DNA from: Streptomyces drozdowiczii
Lineage (GTDB): Bacteria; Actinomycetota; Actinomycetes; Streptomycetales; Streptomycetaceae
Direction of reading: 5' to 3'
Length of the DNA stretch: 64,000 bases
NCBI RefSeq assembly: GCF_026167665.1
Contig: NZ_CP098740.1
Span: forward strand, 4,898,001 to 4,962,000
Shown here piece by piece: positions 25,799 to 35,527 of this stretch (position 1 is its first letter; every line of letters begins with the position of its first letter). The notes under the pieces are model-generated. The model was given only the letters and a program-made list of their open reading frames with translations. It searched no databases and was not told the origin of the DNA. Position numbers and translations under genes: made by a program.

Positions 25799-27918
25799 GT
25801 GGCGAACGCGGAGCACGGTGGCAGCACAGGCGCGACGGCGGGAGCGGGAACCGGAACGGTACGGGCGGTGCTCTGGCTGCTCGTGGCCGCACTCGCCGTC
25901 CGGCAGGTGGCGGTGGTGCTGCGGCAGCCGCCGGGCGAACGGCTCATCGATCTGGAGACCTGGATCGGTGACAACGGGGTGCTCCATGTGACCGGTTCGC
26001 TGTACGACACCGACCGGTTCACCGGCACCCCGTTCTCCGGGCTCGTCCTCAAGCCGCTGACCCGCACCGCCGAACAGAGCCTCGGGGTCGCCTGGACCTT
26101 CGGCTCGCTGCTGCTCGTCGCCGCCCTCGGCCTCGTCGCCGCCCGCGCCCTGCCCGGGCCGGTCGGCCGGCGCACCGCGCTGCTCGCCGCGCCCGTCGCG
26201 ATCAGCCTGCTGATGCTCTCGCTGCCGGTGCGCAACGCCTTCCACCTCGGCCAGGTCAGCATCCTGCCCGTCCTCCTCGTCCTCGTCGGCCTGTTCGCCG
26301 TCCGGGGGAGCGCACGGCCGGGGCGCTCATCGGCGTGGCCGCCGCCCTCCAGCCGACCGTGCTCCTCTTCGCCCTCCTGCTGTGGCTCACCGGAAGACGC
26401 CGCTCCGCGCTCACCGCGGCCGGTGCCTTCGCCGCCTGCACGGCGCTGGCGTGGGCCGCGATGCCGCACGACTCGTGGACGTACTGGGTGCACCACGTCG
26501 CCGGGGCGGGCCTCGGCGACCAGGCGGACAGCCTCGCCAACCAGTCCCTGCACGGCGCGCTGCTGCGCCTGGGCCTGGCCGGACCGCCGGAGATCGCGCT
26601 GTTCCTGGCGCTGGCCGCCGCCGTCGGCGTCATCGGCCTGCGCCGCGCCGTGCGGTACGCGCGCGACGGGCAGCTGCTGCTCGCGGTGGCCGTCACCGGC
26701 TGCGTAGCCGTCGCCGTGTCGCCGACCGCCTGGCAGCACCAGCTGCTGTGGGTGCTGCTCGCCGTGGTCGGCCGGGCGGGCCGCAGCGCCTCCGACCGGC
26801 TGGTGTGGCCGGCCGTCGTGGTCCTGGTGACGACCCTGCCGGGCGCGATGCTGCTCCCGAACATCGGGGCGGTGTTCCCGGTACGCGACAACGTGCTGCT
26901 GCTCGCCGCGCTCGGGGCCGCCTGCGTGACGCCGTTCCTGCCGCGCACCTCCCCGTACTGGCGAAAGCCCGTGCCCACCGCGTACGCGCGGCCGGTCCCG
27001 GCCCGCTGGAGCCGGGTGCCGCTGCTGCCGGTGTGGCGGCGGGTGCTCAGCCGGCCCAACCTGCTCCTGGAACTCCTCCTGATCCGCGTCGTCTACTCCG
27101 CGTACGGGCACGTCAGGCTGGCCGCCACGGCCGGGCGGGACACCGCCGAGCGGCACGGGCACCAGATCCACTCGCTCGAACAGTGGCTGCACATCGACAT
27201 CGAGCACCGGATCAACCACGCGGCCGCGGGCATCGGCCCGCTGCGGAGCTTCTTCGACTACTACTACTCGACGTTCCACTTCGTCGTGCCACTGGCGATC
27301 CTCGCCGTGCTGTACGTGCGCCGCCCCGCCGATTACCGCTGGGCCCGGTCCACCCTCGGCTTCGCCACGCTCCTCGCGCTCGTCGGCTTCTGGCTGTTTC
27401 CGCTGGCCCCGCCGCGCCTCATGCCCGGGCTCGGCTTCATCGACACCGTCCACGGGGTCCAGGACTTCACCAAGCCCGACTACGGGGCGCTGACGGCGGT
27501 GACCAACCAGTACGCGGCGATGCCCTCGCTGCACTTCGGCTGGTCCCTGTGGTGCGGGGTGATCATCGTGCTGCTCGCCCCGAAGGTGTGGATGAAGGCG
27601 CTCGGGGTGCTGCACCCGCTGTTCACGGTCTCCGCGATCGTCGCGACCGCCAACCACTGGGTGCTGGACGCGGTGGGCGGGGCGGCCGTCGTCGCGCTCG
27701 GGTTCCTCATCGCGTACGTGCTCGCGGGGCCGCGGCGGCTCCAGCCGGTACAAGGGGACGCGGGGACGGAGACGGGACAAAGGGGTGCGGGGACGGTAAA
27801 GCGTCCCCGCACCCCTTCATCAGGTGGATCGTCGCCCCTCCAGCATCCGTCCGGAGCCCCCGCCCCGCCACCCGAACGGCTCACGGCCCCAGCGCCCACG
27901 CGGCCACCGACAGCGTGA
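25799..27918 (+). CDS. GT87 / PAP2 fusion membrane protein, one apparent frameshift
   Basis: GTG 25799 with GGAGGG upstream. The first frame carries a GT87-type polyprenol-phosphate-mannose transferase membrane domain (VRQVAVVLRQPPGERLIDLE, WIGDNGVLHVTGSLYDTDRF). Adding one G to the GGGGG run at 26304-26308 joins it to the second frame (ERTAGALIGVAAALQPTVLL) and the rest. From ~residue 430 follows a PAP2 phosphatase: FPLAPPRLMPGLGFIDTVHG, AAMPSLHFGWSLWCG (motif 2), and ATANHWVLDAVGGA (motif 3). About 707 residues in all. Such bifunctional proteins probably handle lipid-linked sugars and their lipid phosphates. The last ~45 residues run across a terminator and overlap the next gene, so the real stop may be earlier. 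Confidence 0.75.
27780..27817 (+). terminator. Terminator inside the 3' end of the GT87/PAP2 frame
   Basis: Perfect 15-bp stem (27780-27794 with 27803-27817), 8-base loop. It lies between the end of the conserved PAP2 domain and the 3' end of the convergent AEC gene and can serve both. Confidence 0.75.
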
Positions 27919-28840
27919 CCATCGACACCAGCGTGGAGGCCACGATCGCGTCGCGGGCGGGCCCGGTGTCGAGGCCGTACTCGCGGGCGTAGATGAAGGA
28001 GTTCTGGGCGGTGGGCAGCGCCGCGCACAGCACGACCGCGAGCAACTGGTGGGCCGGGAGGTGCAGCAGCGGCCCCGCCACGAGCAGCGCGGCCAGTGGC
28101 TGCCCCAGCGTCTTCACGGCGACGACCACCGCCGTCTCCGCCCGCTCCCGGCGCGCCCGGCCCCCGCCGCCGCCCGGCCCCCGGCACAGCGACAGGCCGA
28201 GCGTGATCAGGGCCGTCGGCACCGCCGCCGCGCCCAGCACATCGCACGGGTGCGTCACGGCGGCCGGCAGCCGCAGTCCGGTCGCGGAGACGGCCACGCC
28301 GAGCAGCGAGGCCAGGATGATCGGGTTGCGCAGGGGCATCGTGAGCAGCCGCCGCACCCCGCCGCCGGGGCGCCGCCCGTCCGCCCCGCGCGTCCCGGAG
28401 TCCAGCAGCGTCAGGATCACCGGCGAGAGCACCAGCACCTGGAAGAGGATGACCTGCGCGACGAACGAGGCGTCGCCCAGCACCTGCACCGCCACCGGGA
28501 TGCCCAGGTTCGCGGAGTTCACATGGCCCGAGGACATGGCGCCGATCGCCGCCTCCGCCCGCCCCCGGCCGAACACCCGCCGGACGAGGACGAAACCGGC
28601 CCCCGCCGCCACCGCCGTGCTCACCACGAACGCCACCATCGACGGATGGCCGAACACGTCCGGGCTCGCCCCCGACACCATCGTGAACAGGGCGGCGGGC
28701 ATGGCCACATGGAAGACGAACCGGCCGAGCACGGCCTCCGCCTGCGGCCCTAGCAGCCCGCCGCGCCCGACCGCGTAACCGATGCCGGTCAGGACCCAGA
28801 TGGGGGCGAAGGCGGAGAGCAGGGCATGCATGGCGGCCAT
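27881..28840 (-). CDS. AEC family transporter
   Basis: 319 residues from ATG 28840. Ten TM helices in the AEC (auxin efflux carrier / malonate permease) pattern: LLSAFAPIWVLTGIGYAVGR opens the protein, FVFHVAMPAALFTMVSG is the conserved N-x-P-like first repeat, and PTAQNSFIYAREYGLD the second-repeat motif near the end. Members export small carboxylates or related anions. A Gly/Arg-rich cytoplasmic loop splits the two halves. Divergent from the lipase-like gene, with a long inverted repeat between. Confidence 0.82.
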   Translation of the reverse strand: MAAMHALLSAFAPIWVLTGIGYAVGRGGLLGPQAEAVLGRFVFHVAMPAALFTMVSGASPDVFGHPSMVAFVVSTAVAAGAGFVLVRRVFGRGRAEAAIGAMSSGHVNSANLGIPVAVQVLGDASFVAQVILFQVLVLSPVILTLLDSGTRGADGRRPGGGVRRLLTMPLRNPIILASLLGVAVSATGLRLPAAVTHPCDVLGAAAVPTALITLGLSLCRGPGGGGGRARRERAETAVVVAVKTLGQPLAALLVAGPLLHLPAHQLLAVVLCAALPTAQNSFIYAREYGLDTGPARDAIVASTLVSMVTLSVAAWALGP

Positions 28841-28871
28841 GATCCCCGTACGCCTGTTCGGTGCGGTGGCT

Positions 28872-28917
28872 GACCCCCGGCCCGGGGTGCACTCAAGTGC
28901 ACTCCGGCCCGGGGGTC
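28872..28917. repeat. 21-bp inverted repeat between divergent genes
   Basis: 28872-28892 and 28897-28917 are inverted copies (19 of 21 matching) around the loop TCAA; the core is GTGCAC-TCAA-GTGCAC. It lies 32 bases upstream of the AEC start and 45 upstream of the lipase start. It could be an operator for both genes or a hairpin in the AEC leader. Confidence 0.6.
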
Positions 28918-28961
28918 CAGGCCGATGCCGACGCGGGGATTCCGCTCCTACGGTCGTGAAC

Positions 28962-30232
28962 ATGAACAGCGACGCGAGCAACTCGCCCCGGATCCACGGC
29001 GCTCGGCGCCTTCTCGCGGCGGCCACCGTGGTGGTCCTCGCCGCCCTGGGCACCGCACCGGCCACCGCGGCGGCCCGGCCCGGAACCGCCCCCGACGCGG
29101 CGGTCGCCGGCCGGCACGAGGCGCGCGGGACCCTCCTCGCGGTCACCCCGGTCGCCCGCCACGACCGGGCCGGGGTGACCGCCTTCCTCGCCGAGGCCGG
29201 GATGGGCACGGACACCGTCCGCCACGGCGTCCGCGCCTACCGCCTCACCTACGCGACGATCACCCCGCAGGGCCGCCCCACCACGGCCACCGGCCTCCTC
29301 GTGCTGCCCGACGGCGGCGCCCACCGGCTGGACCTCGTCTCCGACACCCACGGCACGATGGCCCACCGCGACTACGCGCCCTCGGTCGGCGAGGACTTCG
29401 GCCGCTACGCCCCCTATCTCCACGCCTCCGCCGGGCGCGCGGTCGCCGCCCCGGACTACCTGGGGCTCGGCAAGGGCCCCGGCCGCCACCCGTACATGGA
29501 CACCGCCTCGGCCGTCAGCGCCTCGCTGGACATGCTCCGCGCCTCGCGCACCGCCGCGCTCCGGCTGGACCGCCCGCTCACTGGCGAGGTGTTCGCGAGC
29601 GGCTTCTCGCAGGGCGGCCAGGTCGCGATGGCCCTGGGCAGGGCCCTTCAGCGCGGCGCCGACCGGCACTTCCGGCTGCGCGCGCTGGCGCCGGTCTCCG
29701 GCCCGTACGACATCGAGCACGCCGAGACGCCTGCCCTCTTCGACGGCCGGGTCAACGACACCAGCGGCCTCTTCTACATGACGTACTTCCTCACCGCGCA
29801 GAACCGGTTGCACCCGCTGTGGAAGGACCCGTCCGAAGCGTTCCGGGAGCCGTACGCCGATGTGGTGGACGGCCTCTTCGACGGCGACCACTACGAGGAG
29901 GAGATCATCCCGGCCCTCCCGCGAACCTGAGGGAACTGCTCACCGACGCCTACTACCGCAAGCTCCAGCACCCCACCGGCGCCCTGCTGGCCGCGATCCG
30001 CGCCCAGGACACCACCTGCGCCTGGAAGCCCGCCGTCCCGGTGCGGCTCTACACCTCGTCGGGCGACACCGACGTGCCCGTCGCCAACGCCCGCAGCTGC
30101 GCGGCCGATCTGGCGCGGCGGGGCGTGAAGGCGCCGGTCGTCGACCAAGGTGACCTGAGCCACAACGAGACGTATCTGACGTCGGGCCCGCAGATCGTGC
30201 GCTGGTTCGACCGGCTGGCCGCGCACGGCTGA
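28962..30232 (+). CDS. Secreted lipase/esterase-like alpha/beta hydrolase, one apparent frameshift
   Basis: ATG 28962. Signal peptide (residues 13-37, ending PATAAARP). Alpha/beta-hydrolase features: YATITPQGRPTTATGLLVLP, AVAAPDYLGLGKGPGRHPYM and the nucleophile elbow FASGFSQGGQVAMALG (G-F-S-Q-G). The frame breaks after IIPALP; adding one C to CCC at 29918-29920 restores ANLRELLTDAYYRKLQHPTG and the C-terminal part with VRLYTSSGDTDVPVANARSC (acid) and QGDLSHNETYL (likely His). ~423 residues overall. Similar to secretory lipase (LIP) family enzymes acting on esters outside the cell. Confidence 0.75.
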
Positions 30233-30253
30233 CGTCCGGCTCCGGACACGCCG

Positions 30254-30284
30254 AAGCCCCGACCGCACAGGGCGGTCGGGGCTT
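30254..30284. terminator. Shared bidirectional terminator
   Basis: 13-bp perfect stem (30254-30266 with 30272-30284), 5-base loop, between the lipase-like and transglycosylase genes, which converge here. Confidence 0.85.
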
Positions 30285-30313
30285 TCGGGTTCACTGGCTC
30301 AAGCCGGGCCGGC

Positions 30314-30751
30314 TCAGTACCAGTTGTGGGCCTGCCAGAAGGACCAGGCGCCACAGGGGCTGCCGTAGCGGGAGTTCATGTAGTCCATGCCCCACTTGAT
30401 CTGCGTGCCCGCGTTGGTCTTCCAGTCCGAGCCGGCGGACGCCATCTTCGAACCGGGCAGTGCCTGGACCAGGCCGTAGGCGCCGGAGGAGGCGTTCGTC
30501 GCGCTCGGGTTCCAGCCGCTCTCGTGGCTGACGATGTTGCTGAAGCACTGGAACTGCGCGTCGTCGCCGATCATCTGCTTCGCCGTGTCCTGGGCGCTCC
30601 CGGCGGAGGTCGGTGCAGCGGACGGGGCCGCCATGGCCGGGGAGACACCCAGGCCGATGCCGGTGGCGCCCAGCAGCACGGAGGCGCCTGCGATGGCGGC
30701 CTTGCGACGGGTGATGCGGGGCTTGGCGATGAGGTTACGGGCGAACGTCAC
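30314..30751 (-). CDS. Secreted transglycosylase-like (SLT) protein
   Basis: 145 residues from GTG 30751. Signal peptide with twin basic start (KPRITRRKAAIAGASVLLGA), cleavage around SPAMAAP. Mature domain: FSNIVSHESGWNPSATNASS with the catalytic Glu (SHESGW), then GAYGLVQALPGSKM and QIKWGMDYMNSRYGSPCGAW, ending FWQAHNWY, the usual end of these Streptomyces SLT proteins. It probably cleaves peptidoglycan glycan strands during growth or germination. Two Cys likely form a disulfide. Confidence 0.9.
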   Translation of the reverse strand: MTFARNLIAKPRITRRKAAIAGASVLLGATGIGLGVSPAMAAPSAAPTSAGSAQDTAKQMIGDDAQFQCFSNIVSHESGWNPSATNASSGAYGLVQALPGSKMASAGSDWKTNAGTQIKWGMDYMNSRYGSPCGAWSFWQAHNWY

Positions 30752-30754
30752 AGG

Positions 30755-31026
30755 GAACCTAACGTCGGGGGCGGGGGAGTCGCGGCGCGGTCCGAATCCT
30801 GCGTGGACCGGCGCTCGTTGACCGCGATCCCGGTGAGGACCCTGCGGTGCTCGGCGACGAGATCCAGTCTTAGCGAGCCCGTTCGGCCGTGGCAACGACC
30901 CCTGTTACGACCCCGCCTCGCACCCGGGGCCGAAGGTCCCGAACCGCCCCAAACCGCTTCATAGCAGGTCGCGTGGGGCGCGGCGGGGGCTGCTCAGCCC
31001 CGTGCGCGGCTCCTAAGCCGCTTCGT
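30755..31026. other. Intergenic region upstream of the transglycosylase
   Basis: About 270 bases with no gene. On the minus strand it must contain the transglycosylase promoter and a leader of up to ~150 bases. A compact palindrome GGGGCTG-CT-CAGCCCC sits at 30986-31001. No recognised riboswitch core could be matched. Confidence 0.45.
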
Positions 31027-31044
31027 ACAGGACCAAGGTCCTGT
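31027..31044 (-). terminator. Possible terminator of the cobalamin/ECF operon
   Basis: ACAGGACC-AA-GGTCCTGT, perfect 8-bp stem just 9 bases past the EcfS stop; a second GC palindrome lies 26 bases further on. Confidence 0.5.
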
Positions 31045-31052
31045 GGGTGCCC

Positions 31053-31877
31053 TCACTCGCCGGGGGCGCCGAATGTGACCTGGGCCTCGAAGGAAGCCCG
31101 CCGCGTCGCCCGCCGCAGCGCCTTCAGCAGCGGCGCCCCGACCGTCAGCGTCAGCACGATCGTGAGCACCGCCCGGCCCAGGTCCCAGCCCAGCGAGGTC
31201 GTCGCGCAGTACGCAAGGAAGCGGACCAGGTTGTCCCCCAGCGGGTCGCCCGGCCGGAACGAGATGCCCGAGGCGAGGCCCGGCACGATCGTCCACCCGT
31301 ACAGATTCATGATCGTTCCGTACGCGAACGAGGCGACGGCCCCGTAGGCCGCGAGCATCAGCAGCTCGCCGCGCCCGCGCAGCCGGTCCGGGCCGGGCAG
31401 CAGCCCCGCGCCCATCGTGAACCAGCTCATCGACAGCATCTGGAACGGCATCCACGGCCCCACCCCGCCGGTCAGCAGCGCGGACGCGAACATCGTCACG
31501 GACCCCAGCACGAAGCCGAAACCCGGCCCGAGCACCCGCCCGCTCAGCACCATCAGGAAGAACATCGGTTCCAGGCCCGCCGTGCCCGCCCCCAGCGGGC
31601 GCAGCGCCGCCCCGACCGCCGCCAGCACCCCCAGCATCGCGACCGCCTTCGCGTCGAGCCCGGCGTCCGCGATCATCGCGACCACCACCCCGACGAGCAG
31701 CGGCAGCAGCGCGGCGAACAGCCACGGCGCGTCCTGCGCGTGCGCGAGCCCCGAGTCCCGGTCCGCGAGCAGCGGCCACCCGAAGGCGGCGATCCCGATC
31801 GCGCTGATCAGCACCAGCGCCACGATCGCCCGGGGGCCCAGCCGGACCGGGCGGCCACGCCTGCGCACCTCGTTCAC
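31053..31877 (-). CDS. ECF transporter S component (predicted cobalamin-specific)
   Basis: 274 residues from GTG 31877, overlapping the EcfA stop by 4 bases (GTGA). Six or more TM helices; features include GPRAIVALVLISAIGIAAFG (first helix), LGAGTAGLEPMFFLMVLSGR and FVLGSVTMFASALLTGG, the pattern of S components of the CbrT/HmpT-like group. The S subunit binds the vitamin and couples to the T subunit. Specificity is inferred from the B12 riboswitch at the head of the operon. Last gene of five. Confidence 0.82.
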   Translation of the reverse strand: MNEVRRRGRPVRLGPRAIVALVLISAIGIAAFGWPLLADRDSGLAHAQDAPWLFAALLPLLVGVVVAMIADAGLDAKAVAMLGVLAAVGAALRPLGAGTAGLEPMFFLMVLSGRVLGPGFGFVLGSVTMFASALLTGGVGPWMPFQMLSMSWFTMGAGLLPGPDRLRGRGELLMLAAYGAVASFAYGTIMNLYGWTIVPGLASGISFRPGDPLGDNLVRFLAYCATTSLGWDLGRAVLTIVLTLTVGAPLLKALRRATRRASFEAQVTFGAPGE

Positions 31878-33684
31878 GCGCCACCCCCCAGGGCCGCGCG
31901 CACCTGGGAGACGGTGAGCCATTCCTGCGGGGCGAGGATCTTGGCGGTCTGTGGGGCGAACGCGGGCGAGGACACCACGACCTCGGCGGTCGGTCCGTCC
32001 GCGACGACCTCCCCGTCGGCGAGGATCACCACCCGGTGCGCCAGCTCGGCGGCCAGCTCCACGTCATGGGTGGCGAGCACGATGGCGTGCCCCTCGGCGG
32101 CCAGCGCGCGCAGCACCCCGACCAGCCGGGCCTTCGCCGCGTAGTCCAGACCCCGGGTCGGCTCGTCCAGGAGCAGCAGGGGTGGCCGGGCGGTCAGCAC
32201 GAGGGCGAGGGCCAGGGCGAGGCGCTGCCCCTCGGACAGATCGCGGGGGTGCGTCTCATCCTCGACCCCCGGCAGCAGTTCGGAGACGAGCGCCCGGCAG
32301 CTGCCCGGCTCCGCCCCGGCGTCCGCGTCCGCCGCCGCGCACTCGGCGGCGACCGTGTCCGCGTACAGCAGATCGCGCGGCTCCTGCGGTACGAGGCCGA
32401 CGCGGCGCACCATCTCGCGCGGCGCGGTCCGGTGCGGGGGCAGGCCCCCGGTCAGGACGGTGCCGGAGGTGGGCTCGACCATGCCGACGAGGGCACCGAG
32501 CAGCGTGGACTTGCCCGCGCCGTTGCGCCCCATCAGGGCCACGGTCTCCCCGGCCCGGACGGTGAGCGAGACCCGGCGCAGCGCCTCGACCCGGCCGCGC
32601 CGGACGCCGAGCCGTTCCGCCTGGGCGGCGGGGGCGGCGGTGTCGTCGGCGGCGGGGGCCGCGGCGGGAGCCTCGTCCGGGGCGCGCCGGAACAGCCGGG
32701 CGAGGGCGCCCCGGCTCCGGGCGGGGGCGTTCGGCGGGAGGGACGGGCCGGGGGCGTCCGGCGCGGCGGGGAGCGGGCCGTCGGGCCGTTCCGGAGCGGT
32801 CCGTGCAGGCGCCGGGCCCGCGCCCGCCGGACCGGAGGTCCCGGCCTCGGGCCGTCCGCCCGGCGCCGCCTCCGCCAGCCGGTCGCGCAGCTCGCCGGCC
32901 CGCCGCCGCGCGTCCCGGACCGTCAACGGCAGCGGCTCCCAGCCCGCGAGGCGGCCGAGCGCGACGACCGGGGGGTGCACCGGGGAGACCGCCATCACCT
33001 CGGCGGGCGTGCCCATCACCGGGGCGGCGCCCGGCGAGGGGAGCAGGACGACCTGGTCCGCGTACTGCACCACGCGCTCAAGGCGGTGCTCCGCCATCAG
33101 GACCGTGGTGCCCAGGTCGTGGACGAGCCGCTGGAGGACCGCGAGGACCTCCTCGGCGGCGGCGGGGTCCAGCGCGGACGTCGGCTCGTCCAGGACCAGG
33201 ACGCGCGGGTGCGGGGTGAGGACCGAGCCGATCGCGACCCGCTGCTGCTGGCCGCCGGACAGGGTGGCGATCGGGCGGTCGCGCAGCCCGGCCAGGCCCA
33301 GCAGGTCGAGGGTCTCCTCGACCCGCCGCCGCATCACGTCCGGGGCCAGGCCCAGCGACTCCATGCCGTAGGCGAGTTCGTCCTCGACCGTGTCCGTGAC
33401 GAAGTGCGCCAGGGGGTCCTGGCCCACCGTGCCGACCAGGTCCGCCAGCTCGCGCGGCTTGTGCGTCCGGGTGTCGCGCCCGCCCACGGTGACCCGCCCG
33501 GTCAGCCGGCCGCCCGTGAAGTGCGGCACCAGACCCGAGACAGCCCCGAGCAGCGTGGACTTGCCGACCCCGGAGGGGCCGACGAGCAGCACCAGCTCAC
33601 CCTCCGGGATCGTCAGGTCGACCCCCGAGAGCGTGGGGCGCTCGGCCCCTCGTACCGCACCGAAACAGCGTCGAACCGGATCAC
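31874..33684 (-). CDS. ECF transporter ATPase, two fused ATP-binding domains, one apparent frameshift
   Basis: GTG 33684 overlaps the EcfT stop (GTGA). The first ~12 residues (IRFDAVSVRYEG) lie in another frame from the rest; adding one G at the run 33646-33649 joins them to ERPTLSGVDLTIPEGELVLL. Domain 1: Walker A GPSGVGKST, signature LSGGQQQRVAIG, Walker B VLVLDEPTSALD, H-loop MAEHR. A ~100-residue Pro/Ala linker follows. Domain 2: GRNGAGKST, LSEGQRLALALA, LLLLDEPTRGLD, LATHD. The two domains in one chain replace the usual EcfA/EcfA' pair and power vitamin import. Confidence 0.82.
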
Positions 33685-34841
33685 ACCTGCTCCTGGAAGC
33701 CTGTGGGGGAGGGCGGGACGGGCGCGACCACCGCCGGAAGCAGCCCCAGCAGCACGGCGGCGGCCGGCCACAGCGGCAGCACGGGAGCGGTCAGCGGTAC
33801 GACCCCGGGGTGCAGGGCCGCAGGATCGGCGTTCCCGGCCCAGATCATCGCCGCCGCGACCACCGCGCCGGACCCGGCGACCAGCCAGGCCCTTACGCCC
33901 CACCGGTCGGGCCGGTAGCGGGTCCGCACCGAACGCGCCCCGCCGAGGCGCAGCCCCGCCATTGCCGCGAGGAGACCGGCGACGAGCAGCGGCATCCCAT
34001 AGTCGGCGCCCTCGGCGGCGAGCAGCCCGTACGTACCGGCGCAGACGCCGAGCAGCCCGCCGAGCGTGAGGACGTTCGTGGTGTGCCGGACGGCGGCCGG
34101 GACGCGGGCGGTACGCCCGTAACCGCGCGCGTCCATGGAGGCGGCCACGGCGACCGACCGTTCGAGGGCGCCCTCCAGGACCGGCAGCCCGATCTGGAGG
34201 ACGGCCCGCACTCCGCCGGTCGGGCGGCCGCGCAGCCGACGGGCGGTGCGCAGCCGCAGCACGTCGGCGACCATGTTCGGCGCGAAGGTCATCGCCACGA
34301 CGACGGCGACCCCGGCCTCGTACAGCGCGCCGGGCAGCGACTTCAGCAGCCGGGCCGGGTTGGCCAGGGAGTTCGCCGCGCCGACGCAGATCAGCAGGGC
34401 CGCCAGCTTCGCCCCGTCGTACAGCGCGAACACCAGCTGCTCGGCGGTGACCCGGCCGCCGATCCGGACGCCCTTCGCCCAGTCGGGCAGCGGCAGCTCG
34501 GGCAGCGTGAACAGGGTGTGCGTGCCGGGGATCGGGGAGCCGAGGAAGACGGAGAACAGCAGCCGGACCGCGATCACGAAGAGCCCGATCCGGATGAACA
34601 TCCCGTACGAACGGGCCCAGGGCGCGTCCGTGCGGCGCGCGGCCACCACGTAACCGGCGACCCCGACGAGCAGGCCGAGCAGCAGTGGGTTGGTGGTCCG
34701 CGACGCGGCGGTGGCCAGGCCCAGCGCCCACAGCCACCACGCCCCGGCCGGCAACGCGTTGGAGCGCGTCGCGGCGGGGGCGCGCCAGGCGGGGAGCCGG
34801 TCCGTCGCGGTGTCCGTGCGGCCGGCCGTCGAGCCGGTCAT
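33681..34841 (-). CDS. ECF transporter T component (EcfT)
   Basis: 386 residues from ATG 34841 (ATGA overlap with the preceding gene). CbiQ/EcfT family: TM1-2 NALPAGAWWLWALGLATAAS, then TTNPLLLGLLVGVAGYVVAA. The two coupling helices that contact the ATPases carry the Ala-Arg-Gly signatures: DVLRLRTARRLRGRPTGG and AVAASMDARGYGRTARVP. About eight TM helices in total, longer than the 5-6 of minimal EcfT, with three extra hydrophobic segments at the C-terminus. Confidence 0.85.
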   Translation of the reverse strand: MTGSTAGRTDTATDRLPAWRAPAATRSNALPAGAWWLWALGLATAASRTTNPLLLGLLVGVAGYVVAARRTDAPWARSYGMFIRIGLFVIAVRLLFSVFLGSPIPGTHTLFTLPELPLPDWAKGVRIGGRVTAEQLVFALYDGAKLAALLICVGAANSLANPARLLKSLPGALYEAGVAVVVAMTFAPNMVADVLRLRTARRLRGRPTGGVRAVLQIGLPVLEGALERSVAVAASMDARGYGRTARVPAAVRHTTNVLTLGGLLGVCAGTYGLLAAEGADYGMPLLVAGLLAAMAGLRLGGARSVRTRYRPDRWGVRAWLVAGSGAVVAAAMIWAGNADPAALHPGVVPLTAPVLPLWPAAAVLLGLLPAVVAPVPPSPTGFQEQV

Positions 34842-35527
34842 CCGCGGCGGCGGCGGGCCTGCGCGACTGCGGCGATGCCGAGGAGCAGTACGGCGCCGAT
34901 CCCGACGAGGACGCCGGCGGAGGGGCCGCCGCCGTCGCCGTGGGAGGAGGCCGAGGTGGGCGCCTTGCTGCCGCCGTCCGTGCCGCCGTTCGCAGCGCCG
35001 CCGTCCGTGCCGCCGCCGGTCTCGGAGACCTGCTCGCCGCAGCCGGTGGCCGGGTAGCCGGAGATCGCGCAGAGCATCGCGCTCGCGTCGTAGCGCAGCG
35101 GCTTGGCGACCGCCGCCAGGGCCTCCGCGCTGCTGGCGTCCTTCGCGACCCGGGCGCAGGCGGTACGCGGCGGGGGCGGGGTCTCCCCGTCCGGCGCGTC
35201 GGCCGCGGTGCCCGGGTCGATGACGACCGCGACGCGCTTGCTGCCGTCCTTCGCGGGGGTGTCCGCGCAGACCTTCGCGAAGTCGGGGGCGCGGCGCGGC
35301 TTGGAGGCGTCCTGGGAGTCCGCGCTCACCGAGAAACGGAAGCCCTGGACCGAGCCGTCCTCGGGCCGGACGAGCGACGGCCCCTGGGTGGCGTACGACC
35401 AGCCGCTCGCGGAGCCCTCCCAGAACGACCAGTAGCGGTAGCCCGCCGCCTGCGCCGCGCCCGCGCCGAGCAGCGCCAGGACGGCGCCGACGACGAGGAG
35501 CGCGAGCGCCCGTGCCCCGCGCCTCAC
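34838..35527 (-). CDS. SCO2322-type secreted, membrane-anchored protein
   Basis: 229 residues from GTG 35527, which overlaps the stop of the alpha-barrel gene. Signal peptide (residues 1-27, ending AAQAAG). Mature part begins YRYWSFWEGSASGWSYATQG, a compact domain with four Cys (VCADT, TACARV, MLCAIS, TGCGEQ). A Gly/Ser/Thr linker then leads to a TM helix (GVLVGIGAVLLLGIAAVAQA) and an Arg-rich anchor. Function unestablished; its place between the alpha-barrel and EcfT suggests a ligand-binding partner on the outer face. Confidence 0.75.
   Translation of the reverse strand: MRRGARALALLVVGAVLALLGAGAAQAAGYRYWSFWEGSASGWSYATQGPSLVRPEDGSVQGFRFSVSADSQDASKPRRAPDFAKVCADTPAKDGSKRVAVVIDPGTAADAPDGETPPPPRTACARVAKDASSAEALAAVAKPLRYDASAMLCAISGYPATGCGEQVSETGGGTDGGAANGGTDGGSKAPTSASSHGDGGGPSAGVLVGIGAVLLLGIAAVAQARRRRG

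Noticed and set aside
30755..30960. Possible c-di-AMP (ydaO) riboswitch ahead of the transglycosylase
   Set aside because: Such riboswitches precede many Streptomyces cell-wall hydrolase genes, but the conserved core could not be found here.
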